Positions 46,067 to 57,401 of a DNA stretch of 64,000 nt are shown in pieces; position 1 is the first letter of the stretch; each line of letters begins with the position of its first letter. Under the pieces are notes generated by a model. The model saw nothing but the letters and a program-made list of their open reading frames with translations. It made no database searches and was not told where the DNA came from. Position numbers and translations under genes: made by a program. This stretch comes from Arenicola marina (Eukaryota; Annelida; Polychaeta; Arenicolidae), in assembly GCA_964019135.1 (NCBI GenBank), contig OZ025260.1:27584254-27648253 (forward strand). The letters run 5' to 3'.

Positions 46067-46329
46067 GCCTCCTCTATATTCCCTCTGGCGACCGGGGGAA
46101 ATATTGTGGGTGTCATTTGCATTCTCCTTTGTCCGGAGCGCTAGTAATTCTTTTGAACACGTTGTTGTCAACTTGATGCACTGCAACATGGTCCCATAGG
46201 TGAATCACTTGACCTTTCATAGAACGCCATGAGGTGCCTACATATATATTCCATAAATAGACCATCCTGGTGGCAGAAAGAGGTGGTCTTGGTAGTCCGT
46301 GTATGCGCGTATATTGCCTCTTGTGTCTC
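46067..46329. other. Spacer between the 54-bp and 46-bp arrays
   Basis: Unique-looking sequence, no gene recognised. Confidence 0.4.
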
Positions 46330-47092
46330 TTAAATGTGCCCGCTGTGGGTAACCGTATATTGCCTGATATGTTGGCTCAATATGGCTGCCGTGGGTAACC
46401 GTATATTGCCTGATATGTTGGCTCAATATGGCTGCCGTGGGTAATCGTATATTGCCTGATATGTTGGCTCAATATGGCTGCCGTGGGTAATCGTATATTG
46501 CCTGATATGTTGGCTCAATATGGCTGCCGTGGGTAATCGTATATTGCCTGATATGCTTGCTCAAAATGGCTGCCGTGGGTAATCGTATATTGCCTGATAT
46601 GCTTGCTCAATATGGCTGCCGTGGGTAATCGTATATTGCCTGATATGCTTGCTCAAAATGGCTGCCGTGGGTAACCGTATATTGCCGGATATGCTTGCTC
46701 AATATGGCTGCCGTGGGTAATCGTATATTGCCTGGTGTACCTGCTCAATATGGCTGCCGTGGGTAACCGTATATTGCCGGATATGCTTGCTCAATATGGC
46801 TGCCGTGGGTAATCGTATATTGCCTGGTGTACCTGCTCAATATGGCTGCCGTGGGTAACCGTATATTGCCGGATATGCTTGCTCAATATGGCTGCCGTGG
46901 GTAACCGTATATTGCCGGATATGCTTGCTCAAAATGGCTGCCGTGGGTAATCGTATATTGCCTGGTATGTTGGCTCAATATGGCTGCCGTGGGTAATCGT
47001 ATATTGCCTGGTATGTTGGCTCAATATGGCTGCCGTGGGTAATCGTATATTGCCTGGTGTACCTGCTCAATATGGCTGCCGCTGGTATCAGT
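46330..47092. repeat. Minisatellite, 46-bp unit
   Basis: About 16 copies of a unit with CTCAATATGGCTGCCGTG and GGTAATCGTATATTGCCTG. Variants (GATATGTTGG, GATATGCTTG, GGTGTACCTG) alternate in blocks. Stops occur in most frames, so unlike its neighbours it gives no long ORF. Confidence 0.95.
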
Positions 47093-47879
47093 ACATTGTA
47101 CTCCTTACCAAACCGTGCCTTTATTTGGTTGAAAGGAAAGCAACATCTTGGGATAAAAATAACTACCTCCTCGACAACCCAGAGCTGGGTCGTCTGGCAT
47201 TGACCTGCCTTTAAGTCGTTTATCACCCACACACAACACGCTATGATTAATGACCGACGTATCGATCACTCTGGATAATTGTGTTAATGTTTCGGACCCC
47301 CGAGGGGTAAGAAGGGAGAGTGGCAGGGGTGAAGGGGAGGGGTGAGGGGGAGGGGGGACCGGCGGGGGTGAGGGGTGAAGTGGGAATGGCGGGGGTGAGG
47401 GGGAGGGATGAGGGGGAAGGGGGGGGGGAGAAGGAGGGGCGGCGGGGATGACAGGAGGGAGGCGGGATGGGGGACTGCCCCATTGAAGACCATCACATCG
47501 TCGGTTCCCGGATGTTCTCGAGTTGTAACCGGAAGTCTGATGGATACATGCCAAATACTAACTGGCATGACGGCAGCTGTGGACAGGTGAGCAGCGGCTT
47601 GTAGTGGGTAGGGGTGGTGTGGTGGTGGTGGGGAGAGCGTAGGGGCGGTCCTAGGAAGCCGGGGAAACAGATTTGGATTTCCTTTGAAAATGGAAGGGTA
47701 TTGAATTGATCGGCCGTTAAGGGGAGCGGTCCAGGGACTGGCCACTCAAGACGGCTGCTTTCAAAGACGAACCCGGTGAGGGAAATTAATCAGAATTAAG
47801 CCACGTCACAACGACTTCACCAGATCCACATCTGTCTCCTTGTCATTCAATCTTTTATCATTGTATGTTCGCTCTTTTA
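47093..47879. other. Spacer with G-rich tract
   Basis: A tract at 47290-47465 is built of GGGGTGAGGGGGAGGG-like units. The rest has no supported gene; minus frames here are proline-rich by composition. Confidence 0.5.
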
Positions 47880-50800
47880 CCATATCTGTCTCTGTCTCAG
47901 TCTCTGTCACCCTACCTGTCTCAATCTCTGTCACCCTATCTGTCCCTGTCGCTGTCTCTGTTCCCCTACCTGTCCCTGTCTCTGTCTCTGTTCCCCTACC
48001 TGTCTCTGTCTCTGTCACCCTACCTGTCCCTGTCTCTGTCTCTGTCCCCCTACCTGTCTCTGTCTCAGTCTCTGTTCCCCTACCTGTCTCAGTCTCTGTC
48101 ACCCTACCTGTCTCTGTCTCAGTCTCTGTCCCCCTACCTGTCTCTGTCTCAGTCTCTGTGACCCTACCTCTCTCAGTCTCTGTGACCCTACCTGTCTCTG
48201 TCTCTGTCACCCTACCTGTCCCTGTCTCTGTCTCTGTCACTCTACCTGTCTCTGTCCCAGTCTCTGTCACCTACCTGTCTCAGTCTCTGTGACCCTACCT
48301 GTCCCTGTCTCAGTCTCTGTCACTCTACCTGTCTCTGTCTCAGTCTCTGTCACATACCTGTCTCAGTCTCTGTGACCCTACCTGTCCCTGTCTCTGTCCC
48401 CCTACATGTCTCTGTCTCAGTCTCTATCAACCTACCTGTCCCTGTCTCTGTCTCTGTCCCCCTACCTGTCTCTGTCTCAGTCTCTGTCACCCTACCTGTC
48501 CCTGTCTCTGTCTCTGTCCCCCTACCTGTCTCTTGTCTCTGGCCCCCTACCTGTCTCTGTTTCAGTCTCTGTCACCCTACCTGTCTCTGTCTCAGTCTCT
48601 GTCACCCTACCTGTCTCTGTCTCAGTCTCTGTCACCTACCTGTCTCTGTCTCAGTCTCTGTCGCCCTACCTGTCTCTGTCTTAGTCTCTGTTCCCCTACC
48701 TGTCTCTGTCTCCGTCTCTGTCACCCTACCTGTCTCAGTCTTATTCTCTGTCACCTTATCTGTCTCAGTCTTTGTCACCCTACATGTCTATGTCTCAGTC
48801 TGTCGCCTACCAGTCTATGTCGCTGTCTCTGTCATCCTACCTGTCTCTGTCTCAGTCTCTGTTCCCCTACCTGTCTCTGTCTCTGTGTCTGTCACCTTAC
48901 TGGTCTCTGCCTCTGTCTCTGTCACCTACCTGTCTCTGTCTCAGTCTCTGTCACCCTACCTGTCTCTGTCTCTGTCTCGGTCACCCTACCTGTCTGTCTC
49001 AGTCTCTGTCACCCTACCTGTCTCTGTCTCAGTCTCTGTCACCCTACCTGTCTCTGTCTCAGTCTCTGTCACCCTACCTGTCTCTGTCTCAGTCTCTGTT
49101 ACCCTACCTGTCTCTGTCTCTGTCTCGGTCACCCTACCTGTCTGTCTCAGTCTCTGTCACCCTACCTGTCTCTGTCTCAGTCTCTGTCACCCTACCTGTC
49201 TCTGTCTCAGTCTCTGTCACCCTACTTGTCTCTGTCTCTGTTCCCCTACCTGTCCCTGTCTCTGTCTCTGTTCCCCTACCTGTCTCTGTCTCTGTCACCC
49301 TACCTTTCCCTGTCTCTGTCTCTGTCCCCTTACCTGTCTCTGTCTCACTCTCTGTCCCCCTACCTGTCCCTGTCTCTGTCTCTGTCCCCCTACCTGTCTC
49401 TGTCTCAGTCTCTGTCAACCTACCCGTCTCTGTCTCTGTCACCCTACCTGTCCCTGTCTCTGTCTCTGTCACTCTACCTGTCTCTGTCTCAGTCTCTGTC
49501 ACCTACCTGTCTCAGTCTCTGTGACCCTACCTGTCCCTGTCTCAGTCTCTGTCACTCTACCTGTCTCTGTCTCAGTCTCTGTCACCTACCTGTCTCAGTC
49601 TCTGTGACCCTACCTGTCCCTGTCTCTGTCCCCCTACCTGTCCCTGTCTCTGTCTCTGTCCCCCTACCTGTCTCTGTCTCAGTCTCTGTCACCCTACCTG
49701 TCCCTGTCTCTGTCTCTGTCCCCCTACCTGTCTCTGTCTCAGTCTCTGTCACCCTACATGTCTCTGTCTCAGTCTCTGTCACCCTACCTGTCTCTGTCTC
49801 AGTCTCTGTCACCCTACCTGTCTCTGTCTCTGTCACCCTACCTGTCTCTGTCTCAGTCTCTGTCACCCTACCTGTCCCTGTCTCAGTCTCTGTCACCCTA
49901 CCTGTCTCTGTCTCAGTCTCTGTCACCTACCTGTCTCTATCTCAGTGTCTGTCACCCTACCTGTCTCTGCCTCAGTCTCTGTCACCCTACCTGTCTCTGT
50001 CTCTGTCTCTGTCACCCTACCTGTCTCTGTCTCAGTCTCTGTCACCCTACCTGTCTCTGTCTCTGTCTCTGTCACCCTACCTGTCTCTGTCTCTGTCACC
50101 CTACCTGTCTCTGTCTCAGTCTCTATCACCCTACCTGTCTCTGTCTCAGTCTCTGTCGCCCTACCTGTCTCTGTCTCAGTCTCTGTCACCCTACCTGTCT
50201 CTGTCTCAGTCTCTGTCACCCTACCTGTCCCTGTCTCAGTCTCTGTCACCCTACCTGTCTCTGTCTCAGTCTCTGTCACCTACCTGTCTCTGTCTCAGTC
50301 TCTGTCGCCCTACCTGTCTCTGTCTTAGTCTCTGTTCCCCTACCTGTCTCTGTCTCCGTCTCTGTCACCCTACCTGTCTCAGTCTTATTCTCTGTCACCT
50401 ACCTGTCTCAGTCTCTGTGACCCTACCTGTCCCTGTCTCTGTCCCCCTACATGTCTCTGTCTCAGTCTCTGTCACCCTACCTGTCCCTGTCTCAGTCTCT
50501 GTCACCCTACCTGTCTCTGTCTCAGTCTCTGTCACCTACCTGTCTCAGTCTCTGTGACCCTACCTGTCCCTGTCTCTGCCCCCCTACCTGTCCCTGTCTC
50601 TGTCTCTGTCCCCCTACCTGTCTCTGTCTCAGTCTCTGTCACCCTACCTGTCCCTGTCTCTGTCTCTGTCCCCCTACCTGTCTCTGTCTCAGTCTCTGTC
50701 ACCCTACATGTCTCTGTCTCAGTCTCTGTCACCCTACCTGTCTCTGTCTCAGTCTCTGTCACCCTACCTGTCTCTGTCTCTGTCTCTGTCCCCCTACCTG

Positions 50801-52200
50801 TCTCTGTCTCAGTCTCTGTCACCCTACCTGTCCCTGTCTCAGTCTCTGTCACCCTACCTGTCTCTGTCTCAGTCTCTGTCACCTACCTGTCTCTGTCTCA
50901 GTGTCTGTCACCTCACCTGTCTCTGCCTCAGTCTCTGTCACCCTACCTGTCTCTGTCTCTGTCACCCTACCTGTCTCTGTCTCAGTCTCTGTCACCCTAC
51001 CTGTCTCTGTCTCTGTCTCTGTCACCCTACCTGTCTCTGTCTCAGTCTCTGTCACCCTACCTGTCCCTGTCTCAGTCTCTGTCACCCTACCTGTCTCTGT
51101 CTCAGTCTCTTTCACCCTACCTGTCTCTGTCTCAGTCTCTGTTCCCCTACCTGTCTCTGTCTCTGTCTCTATCACCCTACCTGTCTCTGTCTCAGTCTCT
51201 GTCGCCCTACCTGTCTCTGTCTCAGTCTCTGTCACCCTACCTGTCTCTGTCTCAGTCTCTGTCACCCTACCTGTCCCTGTCTCAGTCTCTGTCACCCTAC
51301 CTGTCTCTGTCTCAGTCTCTGTCACCTACCTGTCTCTGTCTCAGTCTCTGTCGCCCTACCTGTCTCTGTCTTAGTCTCTGTTCCCCTACCTGTCTCTGTC
51401 TCCGTCTCTGTCACCCTACCTGTCTCAGTCTTATTCTCTGTCATCTTATCTGTCTCAGTCTCTGTCACCCTACATGTCTATGTCTCAGTCTGTCGCCTAC
51501 CACTCTATGTCGCTGTCTCTGTCACCCTACCTGTCTCTGTCTCAGTCTCTGTTCCCCTACCTGTCTCTGTCTCAGTCTTTGTCACCTACCTACCTCTGTC
51601 TCAGTCTCTGTCACCTACCTATCTGTGCCTCAGTCTCTGTCACCTACCTGTCTCAGTCTCTGTCACCCTACCTGTCTCGGTCTCCGTCTCTGTCACCCTA
51701 CCTGTCTCGGTCTCCGTCTCTGTCACCCTACCTGTCTGTCTCTGTCACCCTACTTGGCACTGTCTCAGTCTCTGTCACCCTACTTGTCTCTGTCTCAATC
51801 TCTGTCGCCCTTCCTGTCTCTGTCTCTGTCACCCTACTTGTCACTGTCTCAGACTATGTTACCCTTCCTGTCACTGTCTCAGTCTCCGACACTCTACCTG
51901 TCTCTGCCTCCGTCTCTGTCACCCTACTAGTATCTCAGTCTCTGTCACATTACCTGTCTTTCTGTGTCACCCTACATGTCTCTGTCCCAGTCTTTGTCAC
52001 CCTACTTTCCTCTGTCTCAGTCTCTGTCACGCTACCTGTCACTGTCTCAGTCTCCGTCAACCTACCTGTCTCTGTCACTCTACCTGTCTCTGCTCAGTCT
52101 CTGTCACCCTACATGTCTATGTCTCAGTCTGTCGCCTACCAGTCTCTGTCTCAGTCTCTGTCCGCCTACCTGACTGTCTCACCGTCTGACTGTCTCACCG
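47880..52200. repeat. Minisatellite, 30-bp pyrimidine-rich unit
   Basis: About 4.3 kb, near 140 copies, based on a 30-bp unit TCTCTGTCT plus CAGTCTCTGTCACCCTACC. Units of 24, 29 and 36 bp are interspersed. Marker variants recur in order, such as CTTATTCTCTGTCA (near 48740, 50392 and 51430) and GTCGCCTACCA (near 48802, 51492 and 52131), showing larger duplicated blocks. Plus frames read Leu/Cys/Ser, Val/Ser or Tyr/Leu/Ser decapeptides; minus frames read TETETETGRV. These are products of unit length and composition. The array decays gradually between 51600 and 52540. Confidence 0.96.
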
Positions 52201-52695
52201 TCTCTGTCTCATTCTGTCACGGTTTTTCTGCATCCCTCTATGATCACTGTTTGTGTCTGTGCCACGTTCTCTTACTGTCTGTGCCACGTTCTCTAGCCGT
52301 CTCTCTGTCTCTGTGTCAGTCACCGTTTCTCTCTATTTTCTCACCCTTTCTCTGCCAATGTGCGTCAGTCTCTCCATCTCACTATCATATATCAATCCAT
52401 ATCTCATTCCCTCACTGCCCCTCTGCCTGTTTCTCACCATCTTCGCCCGATTCTCACAGGGTCTGTCACATTGTCTCCCCATCTCTCTTTCATTTTCTCA
52501 TTGCTTGGCCTCGCTGTTGTCTGTTTAGCCTCCTTCATCCCCCCGTCTCATTGCCGTCACAGAACTGTACCGCGTGATCATCAGCCCCGCAGCTCACGAC
52601 ACGACTCCTTCCTGATTGGTTCCCCTTGGTTGTCAGACCCACCAGGCCCTTAGAGGTAGGGATGGGGGGTTGAGTGAAGCCGGGGGTTGGGGGGG
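52201..52695. other. Decayed edge of the 30-bp array and spacer
   Basis: C/T-rich words persist (CTGTCTCACC, TCTCTGTCTC) but no register is kept. A G run lies at 52689-52702. No gene seen. Confidence 0.5.
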
Positions 52696-52699
52696 GGGG

Positions 52700-54575
52700 G
52701 GGTAGTTGTATGGGGAGAGATGGCGGTGGAGGGTGAGGTAACTGTGAGGGTGGAGATGGCGGTGGAGTGCGAGGTAGCTGTGAGGGTGGGGTAGCTTTGA
52801 GGGTAGAGATGGCGGTGGAGGGTGAGGTAGCTGTGAGGGTGAGGTAACTGTGAGGGTAGAGATGGCGGTGGAGGGTGAGGTAGCTGTGAGGGTGGAGATG
52901 GCGGTGGAGGGTGAGGTAGCTGTGAGGGTTGAGATGGCGGTGGAGGGTGAGGTAGCTGTGAGGGTAGAGATGGCGGTGGAGGGTGAGGTAACTGTGAGGG
53001 TAGAGATGGCGGTGGAGGGTGAGGTAGCTGTGAGGGTAGAGATGGCGGTGGAGGGTGAGGTAGCTGTGATGGTAGAGATGGCGGTGGAGGGTGAGGTAGC
53101 TGTGAGGGTAGAGATGGCGGTGGAGGGTGAGGTAACTGTGAGGGTAGAGATGGCCGTGGAGGGCGAGGTAGCTGTTAGGGTGAGGTAGGTGTGAGGGTAG
53201 AGATGGCGGTGGAGGGTGAGGTCGCTGTGAGGGTGAGGTAGCTGTGAGGGTAGAGATGGCGGTGGAGTGCGAGGTAGCTGTGAGGGTGGGGTAGCTTTGA
53301 GGGTAGAGATGGCGGTGGAGTGCGAGGTAGCTGTGAGGGTGGGGTAGCTTTGAGGGTAGAGATGGCGGTGGAGGGTAAGGTAGATGTGAGGGTAGAGATG
53401 GCGGTGGAATGTAAGGTAGCTGTGAGGGTGAGGTAGCTGTGAGGGTAGAGATGGCGGTGGAGTGTGAGGTAGCTGTGAGGGTGAGGTAGCTGTGAGGGTA
53501 GAGATGGCGGTGGAGTGCGAGGTAGCTGTGAGGGTGGGGTAGCTTTGAGGGTAGAGATGGCGGTGGAGGGTAAGGTAGATGTGAGGGTAGAGATGGCGGT
53601 GGAGTGTGAGGTAGCTGTGAGGGTGAGGTAGCTGTGAGGGTAGAGATGGCGGTGGAGGGTGAGGTAGCTGTAAGGGTAGAGATGGCGGGGGAGGGTGAGG
53701 TAGCTGTGAGGGTAGAGATGGCGGTGGAGTGCGAGGTAGCTGTGAGGGTGGAGTAGCTGTGAGGGTAGAGATGGCGGTAGAGGGTAAGGTAGATGTGAGG
53801 GTAGAGATGGCGGTGGAGTGTGAGGTAGCTGTGAGGGTGAGGTAGCTGTGAGGGTAGAGATGGCGGTGGAGGGTTGGGTAGCTGTAGGGGTAGAGATGGC
53901 GGTGGAGGGTGAGGTAGATGTGAGGGTAGAGATGGCGGTGGAGCGTGAGGTAGCTGTGAGGGTGAGGTAGCTGTGAGGGTAGAGATGGCGGGGGAGGGTG
54001 TGGTAGCTGTGAGGGTAGAGATGGCGGGGGAGGGTGTGGTAGCTGTGAGGGTGGGGTAGCTTTGAGGGTAGAGATGGCGGTGGATGGTGAAGTTGCTGTG
54101 AGGGTAGAGATGGCGGTGGATGGTGAGGTAGCTGTGAGGGTAGAGATGGCGGTGGAGGGTGAGGTAACTGTGAGGGTAGAGATGGCGGTGGAGGGTGAGG
54201 TAGCTGTGAGGTTAGAGATGGCGGTGAAGGGTGAGGTAGCTGTGAGGGTGAGGTAGCTGTGCGGGTAGAGATGGCGGTGGAGGGTGAGGTAACTGTGAGG
54301 GTAGAGATGGCGGTAGAGGGTGAGGTAGCTGTGAGGTTAGAGATGGCGGTGAAGGGTGAGGTAGCTGTGAGGGTGAGGTAGCTGTGAGGGTGAAGTAGCT
54401 GTGGGGGTGGAGTTGGCGGTGGAGGGTGAGGTAGCTGTGAGGGTAGAGATGGCGGTGAAGGGTGAGGTAGCTGTGAGGGTAGAGATGGCGGTGGAGGGTG
54501 AGGTAGCTGTGAGGTTAGAGATGGCGGTGAAGGGTGAGGTAGCTGTGAGGGTAGAGATGGCGGTGAAAGGTGAGG
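52700..54575. repeat. Minisatellite, 36-bp unit
   Basis: About 50 units of a 36-bp repeat with GTAGAGATGGCGGTGGAG and GGTGAGGTAGCTGTGAG, mixed with short 15-18-bp half units (GTGAGGTAGCTGTGAGG). Thirty-six is 12 codons, so a plus frame reads VRVEMAVEGEVA repeats over the regular parts. The array runs into the assembly gap. Confidence 0.95.
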
Positions 54576-54592
54576 GCTAGAGGGGGGAGGGG

Positions 54593-54792
54593 NNNNNNNN
54601 NNNNNNNNNNNNNNNNNNNNNNNNNNNNNNNNNNNNNNNNNNNNNNNNNNNNNNNNNNNNNNNNNNNNNNNNNNNNNNNNNNNNNNNNNNNNNNNNNNNN
54701 NNNNNNNNNNNNNNNNNNNNNNNNNNNNNNNNNNNNNNNNNNNNNNNNNNNNNNNNNNNNNNNNNNNNNNNNNNNNNNNNNNNNNNNNNNNN
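54593..54792. other. Assembly gap (200 N)
   Basis: Exactly 200 N lie between two different minisatellites. The round number suggests a placeholder of unknown true size. Frames that cross it have no meaning. Confidence 0.99.
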
Positions 54793-57150
54793 CTCCCACC
54801 CCACCCCCCGAGCGTACCCTCACCCACCTCCTCCCCTCTTCCATCCCACCCCCTGAGTGTACCCTCACCCTCCTCCTCCCCTCTCCAATCCCACCCCTGA
54901 GTGTACCCTCACCCTCCTCCTCCCCTCTCCCATCCCACCCCTGAGTGTACCCTCACCCTCCTCCTCCCCTCTCCCATCCCACCCCCTGAGTGTACCCTCA
55001 CCCTCCTCCTCCCCTCTCCAATCCCACCCCTGAGTGTACCCTCACCCTCCTCCTCCCCTCTCCCATCCCACCCCTGAGTGTACCCTCACCCTCCTCCTCC
55101 CCTCTCCCATCCCACCCACTGAGCGTACCCTCACCCACCTCCTCCCCTCTTCCATCCCACCCCCTGAGTGTACCCTCACCCTCCTCCTCCCCTCTCCAAT
55201 CCCACCCCTGAGTGTACCCTCACCCTCCTCCTCCCCTCTCCCATCCCACCCCTGAGTGTACCCTCACCCTCCTCCTCCCCTCTCCCATCCCACCCACTGA
55301 GTGTACCCTCACCCACCTCCTCCCCTCTCCAATCCCACCCACTGAGTGTACCCTCACCCACCTCCTCCCCTCTCCAATCCCACCCCTGAGTGTACCCTCA
55401 CCCTCCTCCTCCCCTCTCCCATCCCACCCCTGAGTGTACCCTCACCCTCCTCCTACCCTCTCCCATCCCACCCCTGAGTGAACCCTCACCATCCTCCTCC
55501 CCTCTCCCATCCCACCCCTGAGTGTACCCTCACCCTCCTCCTCCCCTCTCCCATCCCACCCACTGAGTGTACCCTCACCCACCTCCTACCCCCTCCTCCC
55601 ACCCCACCCCCCGAGCGTACCCTCACCCACCTCCTCCCCTCTCCCATCCCACCCCCTGAGTGTACCCTCACCCTCCTCCTCCCCTCTCCCATCCCACCCC
55701 CTGAGTGTACCCTCACTCTCCTCCTCCCCTCTCCCATCCCACCCACTGAGTGTACCCTCACCCTCCTCCTCCCCTCTCCCATCCCACCCACTGAGTGTAC
55801 CCTCACCATCCTCCTCCCCTCTCCCATCCCACCCCTGAGTGTACCCTCACCCTCCTCCTCCCCTCTCCCATCCCACCCACTGAGTGTACCCTCACCCACC
55901 TCCTACCCCCTCCTCCCACCCCACCCCCCGAGCGTACCCTCACCCACCTCCTCCCCTCTCCCATCCCACCCCCTGAGTGTACCCTCACCCTCCTCCTCCC
56001 CTCTCCCATCCCACCCCCCGAGCGTACCCTCACCCACCTCCTCCCCTCTCCCATCCCACCCCCTGAGTGTACCCTCACCCTCCTCCTCCCCTCTTCCATC
56101 CCACCCCCTGAGTGTACCCTCACCCTCCTCCTCCCCTCTCCCATCCCACCCCCTGAGTGTACCCTCACCCTCCTCCTCCCCTCTCCCATCCCACCCACTG
56201 AGTGTACCCTCACCCTCCTCCTCCCCTCTCCCATCCCACCCCTGAGTGTACCCTCACCCTCCTCCTCCCCTCTCCCATCCCACCCACTGAGTGCACCCTC
56301 ACCCACCTCCTCCCCTCTCCAATCCCACCCACTGAGTGTACCCTCACCCTCCTCCTCCCCTCTCCCATCCCACCCCCTGAGTGTACCCTCACCCTCCTCC
56401 TCCCCTCTCCCATCCCACCCACTGAGTGTACCCTCACCCTCCTCCTCCCCTCTTCCATCCCACCCCTGAGTGTACCCTCACCCTCCTCCTCCCCTCTCCC
56501 ATCCCACCCACTGAGTGTACCCTCACCCACCTCCTCCCCTCTCCAATCCCACCCACTGAGTGCACCCTCACCCACCTCCTCCCCTCTCCAATCCCACCCA
56601 CTGAGTGTACCCTCACCCACCTCCTCCCCTCTCCCATCCCACCCACTGAGTGTACCCTCACCCACCTCCTCCCCTCTCCAATCCCACCCACTGAGTGTAC
56701 CCTCACCCACCTCCTCCCCTCTCCCATCCCACCCACTGAGTGTACCCTCACCCACCTCCTCCCCTCTCCCATCCCACCCACTGAGTGTACCCTCACCCAC
56801 CTCCTCCCTCTCCCATCCCACCCACTGAGTGTACCCTCACCCTCCTCCTCCCCTCTCCCATCCCACCCCCTGAGTGTACCCTCACCCTCCTCCTCCCCTC
56901 TCCCATCCCACCGCCTGAGTGTACCCTCACCCACCCCCCGAGCGTACCCTCACCCACCTCCTACCCCCTCCCTTTCCACCCACCCCTTGAACGTACCCTC
57001 ACCCACCTCCTCAACACTCCCCCCACCCCACCCCCCGAACGTACCCTCACCCACCTCCTACCCCCTCCTCCCGCCCCACTCCCCGAGCGTACCCTCACCC
57101 ACCTCCTCCTCTTTCCAATCCCGCCCCCTGAGTGTACCCTCACCCTCCTC
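54793..57150. repeat. Minisatellite, 44-45-bp pyrimidine-rich unit
   Basis: About 53 copies of a unit with GAGTGTACCCTCACCCTCC and TCCCCTCTCCCATCCCACC. Unit length alternates between 44 and 45 (CCCCTGAG, CCACTGAG or CCCCCTGAG), so reading frames shift often but few stops appear. A block with the rarer CCTACCCCCTCC variant recurs at about 55586, 55903 and 57057. The array ends in more diverged units after 56930. Confidence 0.95.
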
Positions 57151-57401
57151 TCGCCCCCTCTCTGCCATTGATAAACAAGGGTGACGAAGTGTTGTTTGAA
57201 GGTAGCAGTGCACCTTCCCGTTCAGCGCTTGTGGTGTTCATTGATCTTTAGCTAATTTTATCAGAATGGCAAACGACCTGAAAATAACACGTGCACTGAA
57301 ATTGATTTTGACAAGACAATCCGTCCTATTGATTACATACATGGTCGCGGGTTGTCCTAGGGCAGGTAATGTAGATAGTGCAAAAACAGCAGACTGAAAA
57401 T
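57151..57401. other. Spacer between the 44-bp and 50-bp arrays
   Basis: Unique-looking sequence of about 250 bp; no gene recognised. Confidence 0.4.

Noticed and set aside
35687-46122. Giant open frames of 1592-2211 codons on the minus strand, and plus frames of up to 714 codons
   Set aside because: They lie wholly in the 54-bp minisatellite, are open in several phases of both strands, and switch peptide at one-base indels. No conserved domain or gene signal.
47840-52577. Long Ser/Leu/Cys/Val frames on plus and TETETETGRV frames on minus
   Set aside because: Products of the 30-bp array: unit length is ten codons and the pyrimidine-rich unit has no stops.
54515-54944. Frames crossing the N run
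   Set aside because: Artefacts of translating unknown bases in the assembly gap.
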